NCBI GenBank assembly: GCA_946497585.1
Contig: CAMMLF010000011.1
Coordinates: forward strand, 1-21,546
Length of the DNA: 21,546 nucleotides
Reading direction: 5' to 3'
Source of the DNA: an uncultured Clostridium sp.
Lineage (GTDB): Bacteria > Bacillota > Clostridia > TANB77 > CAG-508
Shown: one piece after another, positions 1-6,896 of the stretch
Position numbering within the stretch: the first letter of the stretch is position 1
Layout: every line of letters begins with the position of its first letter
Position numbers and translations under genes: made by a program
Notes under the pieces: model-generated
Databases searched by the model: none
Seen by the model: the letters and a program-made list of their open reading frames with translations, nothing else
Told to the model about the DNA's origin: nothing

Positions 1-1
1 T

Positions 2-33
2 AAAAAAACTAGGAGAAACCTCCTAGTTTTTTT
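2..33 (-). terminator. Intrinsic terminator of murC
   Basis: A perfect 14-bp inverted repeat (positions 2-15 with 20-33, loop AAAC) has a GC core CTAGGAG/CTCCTAG flanked by runs of seven A and seven T. Read on the minus strand it gives a hairpin followed by U residues at the end of murC. The murC stop codon (23-25) lies inside the stem. The A and T runs on both sides mean it could also stop plus-strand transcripts entering from outside the window. Confidence 0.85.
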
Positions 34-1408
34 CAACCAATTTTGGTCCAATTTGTGTTACTGTACCAGCGCCTTGAGTAAGTACAATATCATCAGGTTT
101 GGCATTTCTTTTAACAAAATCAACAATATCATCGAAATTAGGTATATAGTAAGCTGTTCTACCCATAGAATCTATTTTTTCAACAATGTCTTTGGCAGAA
201 ACACCATAAGTATTACTTTCTCTAGCAGCGTAAATATCTGTAACAATAATATTATCAAAATTAAGCAAGCATTTAGCAAAATCATCTAATAAGTTTTTCG
301 TTCTACTATATGTATGAGGTTGGAATATAATCCAAGAATGATTGTATTGTTTTTTCTTTAAAGCCTGCGCTGTTGCTTCTATTTCAGTAGGGTGATGACC
401 ATAATCATCATAAACCTTTATATTATTAAATTCACCTATATATTCAAATCTTCTATGTGCTCCTTTGTATTTTTGAAGAGCATTTTTTATATCATTTTTA
501 TCTAATCCAAATTCATTACACAAAGCTATGCAAGATAGTGCATTAAGTACATTGTGCTTACCTGGAATAGACAATTTCATTGTTTTATAAAATGTATTAT
601 TATAATATACATCAAATGATGGATAACCATTTTTATCAAAAGAAATGTTTTTCGCAACAAAGTTAGCATTTGAAGAATTTATACCAAATGTTAAACTTTT
701 TGCTTTTGTATATTGTGACAAATGTGCACAATTGATATCATCAGCATTATAAACTAAAATACCATCATCAGGAAGTAATTTAACATACTTAATAAAGGCA
801 GCTTTTACATTATCCAAAGTGCCATAATAATCTAAATGGTCATTGTCTATATTAAGTATAATTTCGGCTTTAGGGTAAAATTTTAAAAAACTTTCTACAT
901 ATTCACATGCTTCTAATATGAAAAAGTCACTATTACCAATTTTATAATTTCCGCCTATATTATCCAAAGATGCTCCAATTTGTATTGTAGGATCTTTATG
1001 AGCTTCTAGAAAGCACATTGAAACCATAGATGTAGTAGTAGATTTTCCGTGAGTACCTGATACACATATAGTGTTTCTAAAACATCTAGTAATTTCACCT
1101 AAAAAATCAGCTCTTTCAACAACCGGAATGCCCAGTTCATGAGCTTTAACAAGTTCAACATCCGTTGGCTTAATTGCAGCAGAATAAACAACTAAATCTG
1201 CTTTGGATAGAACATCTAAATTATGTCCTATTGTAACAGAAATGCCGTTACTTATAAGCTTGTCAGTAACATCAGAAGAATTGATATCAGAACCAGCAAC
1301 ATGAAAACCCCAGTTTTTTAGGATTTCAGCAATTCCGCTCATACTAATTCCACCAATGCCTATCATATAAATGTTTTTATATCTTTTTAATTCTTGCAAG
1401 TTTGCCAA
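23..1408 (-). CDS. murC: UDP-N-acetylmuramate--L-alanine ligase
   Basis: MurC is the cytoplasmic ATP-dependent ligase that adds L-alanine to UDP-N-acetylmuramic acid, the first peptide step of peptidoglycan precursor synthesis. The 461 residues match the usual family length. Visible motifs are the N-terminal nucleotide-sugar loop GIGGISMSGIAEIL (about residues 17-30), the Mur-ligase P-loop GTHGKST (118-124), the central NIDNDHLDYYG motif and a HHPTEIEA motif in the C-terminal half. The start is a TTG codon (1406-1408), chosen because an AAGGAG site (1420-1425 on the complement) lies about 11 bases upstream and no in-frame ATG fits better. A SigA-type promoter lies at 1451-1479. It is divergent from spoVG and its downstream end is closed by the terminator at 2-33. 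The family assignment is secure. Confidence 0.97.
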   Translation of the reverse strand: MANLQELKRYKNIYMIGIGGISMSGIAEILKNWGFHVAGSDINSSDVTDKLISNGISVTIGHNLDVLSKADLVVYSAAIKPTDVELVKAHELGIPVVERADFLGEITRCFRNTICVSGTHGKSTTTSMVSMCFLEAHKDPTIQIGASLDNIGGNYKIGNSDFFILEACEYVESFLKFYPKAEIILNIDNDHLDYYGTLDNVKAAFIKYVKLLPDDGILVYNADDINCAHLSQYTKAKSLTFGINSSNANFVAKNISFDKNGYPSFDVYYNNTFYKTMKLSIPGKHNVLNALSCIALCNEFGLDKNDIKNALQKYKGAHRRFEYIGEFNNIKVYDDYGHHPTEIEATAQALKKKQYNHSWIIFQPHTYSRTKNLLDDFAKCLLNFDNIIVTDIYAARESNTYGVSAKDIVEKIDSMGRTAYYIPNFDDIVDFVKRNAKPDDIVLTQGAGTVTQIGPKLVEKN

Positions 1409-1450
1409 AAAAATTCACGCTCCTTAATTAATTATATAATTTGCTTAAGT

Positions 1451-1479
1451 ATTATATTACAGAAAATCAAAAAAAACAA
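1451..1479 (-). promoter_or_regulatory. SigA-type promoter for murC
   Basis: On the minus strand a TTGTTT -35 box (1474-1479) is separated by exactly 17 bases from a perfect TATAAT -10 box (1451-1456). The -10 box ends about 43 bases before the murC TTG start. Confidence 0.6.
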
Positions 1480-1597
1480 TATCTACGGTTACATAAAAAT
1501 AGAAATTTTTATTAAAATATAATTAATTAGGAATTAAGAATTAAACTAATCTAAATTACTGGTTACATAAAATGGAAAAATTTTTTTGTAAAAATAA

Positions 1598-1626
1598 GAA
1601 GGAAAAAGAAGATTATTAGCGAATAT
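1598..1626 (+). promoter_or_regulatory. SigH-type promoter for spoVG
   Basis: The bases GAAGGAAAA (1598-1606), an 11-base spacer and AGCGAATAT (1618-1626) fit every defined position of the Bacillus subtilis SigH consensus as I recall it (RnAGGAwWW, N11-12, RnnGAATww). In B. subtilis spoVG is a classical SigH target, so site and gene agree. A predicted start near 1632-1634 would leave a leader of about 60 bases that contains the hairpin at 1637-1660. Confidence 0.55.
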
Positions 1627-1636
1627 ATTAAGTAGT

Positions 1637-1660
1637 ATGAAAAATAGTAATATTTTTCAT
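1637..1660 (+). other. Leader hairpin upstream of spoVG
   Basis: A perfect 10-bp inverted repeat (ATGAAAAATA / TATTTTTCAT, loop GTAA) lies between the predicted promoter and the spoVG ribosome binding site. It is AT-only apart from the outer G-C pair and has no T-run directly behind it, so it is not an obvious terminator. A role in mRNA stability or as a protein binding site is possible but unproven. Confidence 0.45.
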
Positions 1661-1694
1661 ATAAATTTATAACTTTGGAAGGAGAACACATATT

Positions 1695-1994
1695 ATGGAA
1701 ATAACAGACGTAAGATTAAGAAAAGTAAATTCAGAGAACAGATTAAAAGCTGTTGCATCTGTAACATTTGATAACGAATTCGTAGTACATGAAATCAAAG
1801 TTATCAAAAATCCTGAAGGAGTATTATTTATTGCTATGCCTAGCAAAAAGATTAAGAGCACTGGAGAACATAAGGATATAGCACATCCTATAAATCCTGC
1901 TACTAGAGAAAAAATCCAAAAAGCTATATTAGAAGTATACAATAATACCCCTGAACCTGAAGCAAAAGAAGACGCTCCAAGTTCAGAAGAATAA
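1695..1994 (+). CDS. spoVG: Septation/sporulation regulator SpoVG
   Basis: SpoVG is a small nucleic-acid-binding regulator, first described in sporulation and septation and found widely in Firmicutes, where it affects envelope and capsule genes. The 99-residue protein shows the family signature from its first residue (MEITDVRLRK, then VASVTFDNEFVVHEIKVI, GVLFIAMPSKK, and a HPINPATREKIQ motif near residues 64-75). It ends in an acidic, variable tail (EPEAKEDAPSSEE), as is usual. The start is fixed by a GGAAGGAG site about 8 bases upstream. A SigH-like promoter precedes it and a terminator at 2070-2106 closes the unit, so it appears monocistronic. Its neighbours here are murC (divergent) and an unrelated foreign-looking gene. 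Confidence 0.97.
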   Translation: MEITDVRLRKVNSENRLKAVASVTFDNEFVVHEIKVIKNPEGVLFIAMPSKKIKSTGEHKDIAHPINPATREKIQKAILEVYNNTPEPEAKEDAPSSEE

Positions 1995-2069
1995 TAAATA
2001 TCAACCAGTAAGTAAATACATAACCTAAACGAGTATTTTTAATACTTTTGTTTAAGTTGGTTAATAAAA

Positions 2070-2106
2070 AACCAATAAGAAATTTTAACTTATTGGTTGA
2101 TTTTTT
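2070..2106 (+). terminator. Intrinsic terminator of spoVG
   Basis: A 10-bp inverted repeat AACCAATAAG (2070-2079) / CTTATTGGTT (2089-2098) is followed by GATTTTTT. A weaker hairpin (TAAAC-AGTATT arms, 2025-2054) lies just upstream. The T-run overlaps the -35 box of the next gene's promoter. Confidence 0.8.
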
Positions 2107-2125
2107 ATGTAAATTATGTTATAAT
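2097..2125 (+). promoter_or_regulatory. SigA-type promoter for the foreign-looking gene
   Basis: TTGATT (2097-2102), a 17-base spacer and a perfect TATAAT (2120-2125) lie 36 bases before the start codon at 2162. The -35 box overlaps the right arm and T-run of the spoVG terminator. Confidence 0.6.
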
Positions 2126-2161
2126 AGATAAGATATCATATTTGAAATGGAGGGTCGAAAG

Positions 2162-2623
2162 ATGTCTGCATTTTTCGATGAAATCAGGTCGTCTCTGGCA
2201 CGGGATATGGGCTTGGTAGGCTCTGGTGAGCAGGTGGAAACAAGGCATAAGAACAAATTAAGGGAGAAACTTGGACTGACCAAGGGGCAGATGTCGAACA
2301 TCTACTTCCGAAACGAAAGTGAGTTCAAGGGGAAGAATATTCTCCTCGTTCAAGTCTTGTTGGACGGAGAACTTTCGCCAACTGTTCGAGAGTTTATCAA
2401 CGCAAATGTCTCAAACAAGAAAGGAGTTGTTTCTGAACTTGATGTATGGGGAATTGAAAAATGTACCCATGAAGAGATTCAAAATGACGGCTTCGACTTG
2501 CTGTGTGAGGACGACACATTTGTCGTCAAAGTACGACCAGAAAAAGTCTTCGATAACAAAACCAAACGGTTTGAAAACACTAAGAGGATGCAGATGAAAA
2601 TCTACAGAAAACCTGAGTGTTAA
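2162..2623 (+). CDS. Hypothetical protein of foreign base composition
   Basis: I do not recognise this 153-residue protein. It is soluble, with no signal peptide or membrane helix, and is mixed in charge, with a basic helix-prone stretch (RHKNKLREKLGLTKGQMS) near residues 30-50 that could be a small DNA-binding-like helical segment, though this is only a guess. The start at 2162 is preferred over an in-frame ATG at 2147 because GGAGGG (2149-2154) is then correctly spaced. The base composition is strikingly different from the neighbours: 57 of 120 bases are G or C in 2161-2280, against about 30% in spoVG and recG. Codons such as CTG, CTC, CGG and TCG are common here and rare elsewhere. It has its own promoter (2097-2125) and terminator (2639-2688), so it is a self-contained unit, probably acquired horizontally. 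Confidence 0.7.
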   Translation: MSAFFDEIRSSLARDMGLVGSGEQVETRHKNKLREKLGLTKGQMSNIYFRNESEFKGKNILLVQVLLDGELSPTVREFINANVSNKKGVVSELDVWGIEKCTHEEIQNDGFDLLCEDDTFVVKVRPEKVFDNKTKRFENTKRMQMKIYRKPEC

Positions 2624-2638
2624 GAACATCGAAGCTTT

Positions 2639-2688
2639 AAAAGGAAAAATAGATGGATACTTTTGTAACCATCTATTTTTCCTTTTTA
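2639..2688 (+). terminator. Strong, probably bidirectional terminator
   Basis: A perfect 18-bp inverted repeat pairs 2639-2656 (AAAAGGAAAAATAGATGG) with 2669-2686 around a 12-base loop, and ends in a T-run. On the minus strand it also ends in TTTTCCTTTT-type sequence, so it can close both the foreign-looking gene and the convergent minus-strand gene at 2771-3940. Confidence 0.85.
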
Positions 2689-2707
2689 CTAATTTTAATG
2701 GCAAACT

Positions 2708-2722
2708 ACGGGTTATACCCGT
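2708..2722. other. Short GC-rich palindrome
   Basis: ACGGGT, TAT, ACCCGT is a perfect 6-bp-arm hairpin in otherwise AT-rich DNA between two convergent genes. It lies 20 bases beyond the strong terminator. No function is assigned. Confidence 0.4.
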
Positions 2723-2770
2723 GGATATTTATAGTAACACATTATTAAAGAAATACGATTAATATAAAAA

Positions 2771-3940
2771 TTATCTTTCATCGTCATCTAAATCAGGAGT
2801 AACATTTACATTTGAAGTAGAGACATTTTCAATAGAAGGAGGATCGCTTTCTCTTTGATATTCATCAATAACTAAAGAAGGATTTCCAAAAAGACTCTTT
2901 TCATAATGAAGATTAGATGTAGCCATTTCATTTATATCATTAACTCCCTCTTTTAAAAGATCTAAAGCTTGGCTCGCAGAGACACCTTCTCTTAAATGAG
3001 CTGAATTTTCCTCAAAAGGATTAGAAGTATATAAATCATTAATTTTTAATTGCTTTTTTATAAAATCACTAAGTATAGAATTTTGACTTGCAACAGCTGT
3101 TCCATTAGGATTGTTAACCTTATCAGAGCGATTAGCAATATAATATGGTGGATTCATATCATCATCAATTCTATAAATTAAATTCTTTGCGTCAATTGTT
3201 TTTGGGTATTCATCATTTTCATTACTATATGCATTATAAGCATCTGCAACTTTTGCAAAAACAATATCTCTACCTTCCAAATAGCAATTTTGAAGTAAAT
3301 TTGCTATTTCAGATTCATTTACTAAACTTGGATTTTGCTCATATCTTTCTAAAAGATTATTTAAGTCAGCATTTAAAATTTGTAAATCATTGTTTTGAAC
3401 TTGATAAGTACTAACTTCACCTAAAGCAGTTTCTCTATGAACCATATCTTCTAAATTTTGTTGAGAATTAGCCAAAGACTCATTTCTAGAATTATCTTGA
3501 AAATGTTCTATTCCTAAAGTAACAACCTTAAATCCGCCAATAGCTAGCCCAGCAGCTAATAATAAAGTCAAAGCTTTAGGCAACTTACGTTTTGTTTTAC
3601 TTAATCTACGATTAGATTTGTACTTCTTTGGAACTTTAAAGCCTTTGGGATAATCTGATTTAGCAGGACTAACAGGAGTATGAGGATGGTGAGGTTGTCC
3701 TGACCTTGCATTCTTATCTGGGAAAGTTGCTCCATTTCGATAGTCTTGAGTAACTGGAGTATGAGGATATCTAGGAGCTTTTGGTGGAAATTGACCTTCT
3801 GGAGAAGGTGTTACAGGTGTTTTTCCTTCATTATATTTTAAATTACGATGAGTATTTACCAAATTTTCTAAACCTTGGTATCTTTCATCATCTAAATCAA
3901 ATTCTATAGTATTTTCATTTGAATTTTTATCATCTAGCAT
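2771..3940 (-). CDS. Single-pass membrane protein with Thr-Pro-Val repeats
   Basis: I do not recognise the family. The 389-residue protein has an acidic N-terminus (1-25) and a proline-rich segment (40-100) carrying three spaced TPV[TS] motifs at residues 41, 61 and 88, the last two preceded by PH. A very basic stretch (102-120, KKYKSNRRLSKTKRK) is followed by one hydrophobic helix (about 122-143) and a soluble, mostly helical C-terminal domain of about 245 residues ending in an acidic tail. The positive-inside rule puts the proline-rich part in the cytoplasm and the C-terminal domain outside. The start ATG (3938-3940) has an AAAGGA site about 13 bases upstream, a loose fit. It is divergent from uppP. 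The repeated Thr-Pro motifs resemble kinase substrate sites, but that is inference. Confidence 0.75.
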   Translation of the reverse strand: MLDDKNSNENTIEFDLDDERYQGLENLVNTHRNLKYNEGKTPVTPSPEGQFPPKAPRYPHTPVTQDYRNGATFPDKNARSGQPHHPHTPVSPAKSDYPKGFKVPKKYKSNRRLSKTKRKLPKALTLLLAAGLAIGGFKVVTLGIEHFQDNSRNESLANSQQNLEDMVHRETALGEVSTYQVQNNDLQILNADLNNLLERYEQNPSLVNESEIANLLQNCYLEGRDIVFAKVADAYNAYSNENDEYPKTIDAKNLIYRIDDDMNPPYYIANRSDKVNNPNGTAVASQNSILSDFIKKQLKINDLYTSNPFEENSAHLREGVSASQALDLLKEGVNDINEMATSNLHYEKSLFGNPSLVIDEYQRESDPPSIENVSTSNVNVTPDLDDDER

Positions 3941-3976
3941 AATAAAATTTCATTCCTTTCATAATAATTTATAAAA

Positions 3977-4005
3977 ATTATAACATTAATATTTTTTATT
4001 TACAA
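3977..4005 (-). promoter_or_regulatory. Promoter for the minus-strand membrane-protein gene
   Basis: On the minus strand TTGTAA (4000-4005) and a perfect TATAAT (3977-3982) are separated by 17 bases. The -35 box shares five bases with that of the opposing uppP promoter. Confidence 0.55.
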
Positions 4006-4027
4006 GTATATAATTATATGTTATAAT
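3999..4027 (+). promoter_or_regulatory. Promoter for uppP
   Basis: TTTACA (3999-4004), a 17-base spacer and a perfect TATAAT (4022-4027) lie just before the uppP ribosome binding site TAGGAGGA. Its -35 box overlaps the divergent promoter's -35 box. Confidence 0.6.
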
Positions 4028-4055
4028 TTGAAAAAACAACTAGTAGGAGGAACAA

Positions 4056-4898
4056 ATGTTAAATATAATTTATTCAATAATTTATGGAGTAATTGAAGGA
4101 ATAACCGAATGGCTACCAATAAGTAGTACAGGACACTTAATTTTAGCAGAAAACTTTTTGAAATTCGAAGGGCTATCAGAAGGCTTTTTTGATATGTTTG
4201 ATGTAGTAATACAATTAGGAGCAATTTTAGCAGTAGTTGTATTATATTTTAAAAGTATATGGCCTCTAAAAATGCAAAAAAGTAAACATGGAGGTTCGTC
4301 AAAAGTAGTATGGGATAAGAACATACTTATTTTGTGGGCAAAAATATTAGTTGCATGCATTCCAGCAGCAGTTGTAGGATTGCTTTTTGATGATATTTTA
4401 AACCAATACTTATATAATTCATGGGTTGTAGCAACAATGCTTATTTTAGTTGGTATAGCATTTATAGTAATAGAAAACAAGAAAAAAGATATGAAGCCTA
4501 GAGTAAATGATATATCAGAGCTTACATATAAAGACGCTCTTATAATAGGACTATTTCAATTAATAGCTGCAATATTCCCAGGAACATCACGTTCAGGTGC
4601 AACAATAATAGGAGCATTACTTATAGGTATTTCAAGAACAGTAGCAGCTGAGTATACATTTTATTTAGCTATACCAGTAATGTTTGGAGCAAGTTTACTA
4701 AAAATATTAAAATTTGGATTAAGCTTTACTGGAATGGAGCTTGCAGTATTACTAGTAGGAATGATTGTAGCTTTCTTGGTATCGATATTTGTAATAAAAT
4801 TCTTGATGAACTACATAAAGAAACACGATTTCAAAGTATTTGGATGGTATAGAATTGTACTTGGAATCATAGTAATTATATTATTAGGTATATTGTAA
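4056..4898 (+). CDS. uppP: Undecaprenyl-diphosphate phosphatase (UppP/BacA)
   Basis: This integral membrane enzyme removes a phosphate from undecaprenyl diphosphate, recycling the lipid carrier for peptidoglycan and other wall polymers; extra copies give bacitracin resistance. The 280 residues match the family. The signature EGITEWLPISSTGHL is at residues 14-28 (Glu14, Glu18, Ser23, His27) and the second conserved loop PGTSRSGAT at about 175-183 contains the catalytic-site arginine. Seven or eight hydrophobic helices fill the rest. The start is fixed by TAGGAGGA seven bases upstream. It has its own promoter. No ordinary terminator follows; a palindromic repeat cluster fills the gap to mntP. 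It fits the wall-synthesis theme of murC. Confidence 0.97.
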   Translation: MLNIIYSIIYGVIEGITEWLPISSTGHLILAENFLKFEGLSEGFFDMFDVVIQLGAILAVVVLYFKSIWPLKMQKSKHGGSSKVVWDKNILILWAKILVACIPAAVVGLLFDDILNQYLYNSWVVATMLILVGIAFIVIENKKKDMKPRVNDISELTYKDALIIGLFQLIAAIFPGTSRSGATIIGALLIGISRTVAAEYTFYLAIPVMFGASLLKILKFGLSFTGMELAVLLVGMIVAFLVSIFVIKFLMNYIKKHDFKVFGWYRIVLGIIVIILLGIL

Positions 4899-4910
4899 AT
4901 TTTGCTTTTG

Positions 4911-5043
4911 GGACGTGTCAATAGGGCTGTCAATAGGGACGCTGTCAATAGGGACGCTCCTTTTTGTCAATAGGGACGCCCCTTGCTTGACACGATAGTG
5001 TCAAAAAGGAGCGTCCCTATTGACACGAAAAGGACCGTCCCCA
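4911..5043. repeat. REPIN-like palindromic repeat cluster, locus 1
   Basis: The cluster contains several truncated forward units (TGTCAATAGGGACG...), then the full paired module 4965-5025, in which a forward unit and an inverted unit meet at TTGACAC-GATA-GTGTCAA. A diverged inverted fragment (AAAAGGACCGTCCCC) ends it. The 61-base module is the exact reverse complement of 16202-16262. It fills almost the whole uppP-mntP gap, ending 22 bases before the mntP start. Confidence 0.9.
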
Positions 5044-5065
5044 ACTTAAAATATGGAGGAATGCA

Positions 5066-5617
5066 ATGGGAGTTTCAGAAATATTATTTTTAAGTGTGGG
5101 TCTTGGAATGGATGCTTTTGCAGTTGCAATTTGCAAAGGATTATCTATGATAAAAATGAAATGGAAAAATGCAATAGTTATAGCTCTATATTTTGGCATG
5201 TTTCAGGCTTTAATGCCTATAATTGGCTATTTTCTAGGAAACAGATTAAGTAGTGCCATTACAAGAGTAGACAACTATATTGCATTTTTTTTAATTGCAT
5301 CAATAGGCGTAAATATGCTAATTGAAGCATTTAAAAAAGAAGATAAAGAAGAATTTAATGATGACATTAGTATAAAAACTATGATAGTATTAGCAATAGC
5401 AACAAGCCTTGATGCACTAGCTGTTGGAGTAACATTTGCATTTTTGAAAATAAGTATAATAGAACCAATAATATCAATTGGAGTTATTACTTTTTTACTA
5501 TCATTACTAGGAGTGAAAATAGGGAATGTGTTTGGTGAAAAGCATAAAAAACATGCTCAAATTGCAGGTGGAGTTATTTTAATTTTGATTGCAATAAAAA
5601 TTCTGTTTGAAAATTAA
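5066..5617 (+). CDS. mntP: Manganese efflux pump MntP
   Basis: MntP exports Mn(II) across the cytoplasmic membrane and protects against manganese excess. The 183 residues and six hydrophobic helices are typical. The two pseudo-symmetric halves show the paired acidic motifs: GMDAFAVAI (Asp16) and SLDALAVGV (Asp116), placed within helices where metal-binding aspartates sit in the family. A charged cytoplasmic loop (KKEDKEEFNDD) separates the halves. The start uses GGAGGA about five bases upstream. Many mntP genes are controlled by a yybP-ykoY manganese riboswitch, but the short leader here is occupied by a palindromic repeat cluster and I see no riboswitch. The next gene starts 28 bases downstream. 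Confidence 0.95.
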   Translation: MGVSEILFLSVGLGMDAFAVAICKGLSMIKMKWKNAIVIALYFGMFQALMPIIGYFLGNRLSSAITRVDNYIAFFLIASIGVNMLIEAFKKEDKEEFNDDISIKTMIVLAIATSLDALAVGVTFAFLKISIIEPIISIGVITFLLSLLGVKIGNVFGEKHKKHAQIAGGVILILIAIKILFEN

Positions 5618-5645
5618 GATTATCAGTAAAACGAAGGAGGTTTTT

Positions 5646-6878
5646 ATGGGAATTTGGGGAGTAAGATTATATCAAAATGATGTGGCATTAGATACAAAAG
5701 AAGAATACATACAATTATTAAGAGGCGGAAATAGTGATGAAGAAGCACTAAAAAAAGTAGTAGATAAAAATAAAGAAATCATAAATGATGAAATAGATGG
5801 ACCAGTATTTTGGTTAGCACTAGCAGAGACAATGTGGAAAATGGGAAGATTAACAGAAGAAGTGAAGCAAAAAGCATTAAAAGTGATAGAAGATGGAAAA
5901 GACATAAAAAATTGGAAAGAGCTTGCCGAATTCCCAGAACAAATAAAAACAAGGCAAAATGAATTAAACAGAATAAAAGAAAAATTAAATAAAGAGATGC
6001 CAAAAGCAAGAAAACTAAAAAAAGAAGCAGGGTTTAATTGTGGCTGGAAAAATGGAGATGTGTATGCATATCAAATAACAGAAAAAGATACAGAGCATAA
6101 AGAATTTATTGGAAGATATATATTGTTTAGAAAAGTGGATGACGAAAATTTTGATAAACATATAATTTTGCCAATTGTATATGCTTCAATAACTGAAAAT
6201 AATGTATTACCACAAACACAAGAAGACTTGGAAAAACTAGGGGATATAATTTATATAAATCAAGGAAATGTATTTGCAACATATAGAATAATACTTGATT
6301 ATACATCTAAAAAAGCAATGCATAAAAATTTAATATATATTGGGAATTTTCAAAATATAAAAAATCCAGTAAATGAATATGAAATTGTTTTTCCAGATGT
6401 TATAAAAAATTATCAATTACTGATAACAAAGTATACATATTTATTAATTGAGAGTTATTTAAAAAATGGAACCAGTATAAAAATGAAAGATACTGTATAT
6501 AAAAGTTTGTATCATTATACTGATAGCAGAATACGTATGTTCTCTAAATTAAAAGAATACAAAAAGATATTAGGAATAACCAGAGAAAAAACTGAGAGAA
6601 TAATAGACGACGATTTGGCATTTATAGCAATGCAAGATGGACTAGCAGATGGAGGAGTTGTAACTACATATATAGAAGGATTAAGACCAAGCAAGGAAAA
6701 TAAGAAAGAAGCAAGCAAAAGAATAGATAAAATAGAGCAGATGATAAAAGATGGAGATTATAAGAATAAAGAAGAAAAGATAGAATATCTAGAAAAAGTA
6801 AGAAATAAAGTATTGAATCATGACGAAGCAAGAGAATGGGAAAAAGCTTTTGAAAGATATTATGGAAAGAAAAAATAG
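5646..6878 (+). CDS. DUF4259/Imm26-like hypothetical protein
   Basis: This 410-residue soluble protein begins MGIWGVRLYQNDVALDTKEEY, resembling the DUF4259 N-terminus (MGxWG, xNDxAxD), and continues with a helical WLALAETMWKMGRL region. The middle (about 135-240) has a CGWKNGDVYAYQI ... GRYILFRKV pattern that recalls immunity-protein-26-like domains. The C-terminal part (about 260-410) is charged and helical with no recognised motif. Both family names are from memory and need a profile search. The start at ATG 5646 is set by a perfect AAGGAGG six bases upstream; an earlier in-frame start at 5607 would overlap mntP. It may be co-transcribed with mntP. A role as an immunity or stress protein is inference only. 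Confidence 0.7.
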   Translation: MGIWGVRLYQNDVALDTKEEYIQLLRGGNSDEEALKKVVDKNKEIINDEIDGPVFWLALAETMWKMGRLTEEVKQKALKVIEDGKDIKNWKELAEFPEQIKTRQNELNRIKEKLNKEMPKARKLKKEAGFNCGWKNGDVYAYQITEKDTEHKEFIGRYILFRKVDDENFDKHIILPIVYASITENNVLPQTQEDLEKLGDIIYINQGNVFATYRIILDYTSKKAMHKNLIYIGNFQNIKNPVNEYEIVFPDVIKNYQLLITKYTYLLIESYLKNGTSIKMKDTVYKSLYHYTDSRIRMFSKLKEYKKILGITREKTERIIDDDLAFIAMQDGLADGGVVTTYIEGLRPSKENKKEASKRIDKIEQMIKDGDYKNKEEKIEYLEKVRNKVLNHDEAREWEKAFERYYGKKK

Positions 6879-6896
6879 AAATCAATCTTAAAACAC

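Noticed and set aside
4911..5043. CRISPR array
   Set aside because: The repeats are inverted and irregular in spacing, with abutting or truncated units and no unique spacers of constant length. No cas gene is present.
4899..5065. Manganese (yybP-ykoY) riboswitch upstream of mntP
   Set aside because: The gap is filled almost entirely by repeat units, and the conserved riboswitch core loops are not visible.
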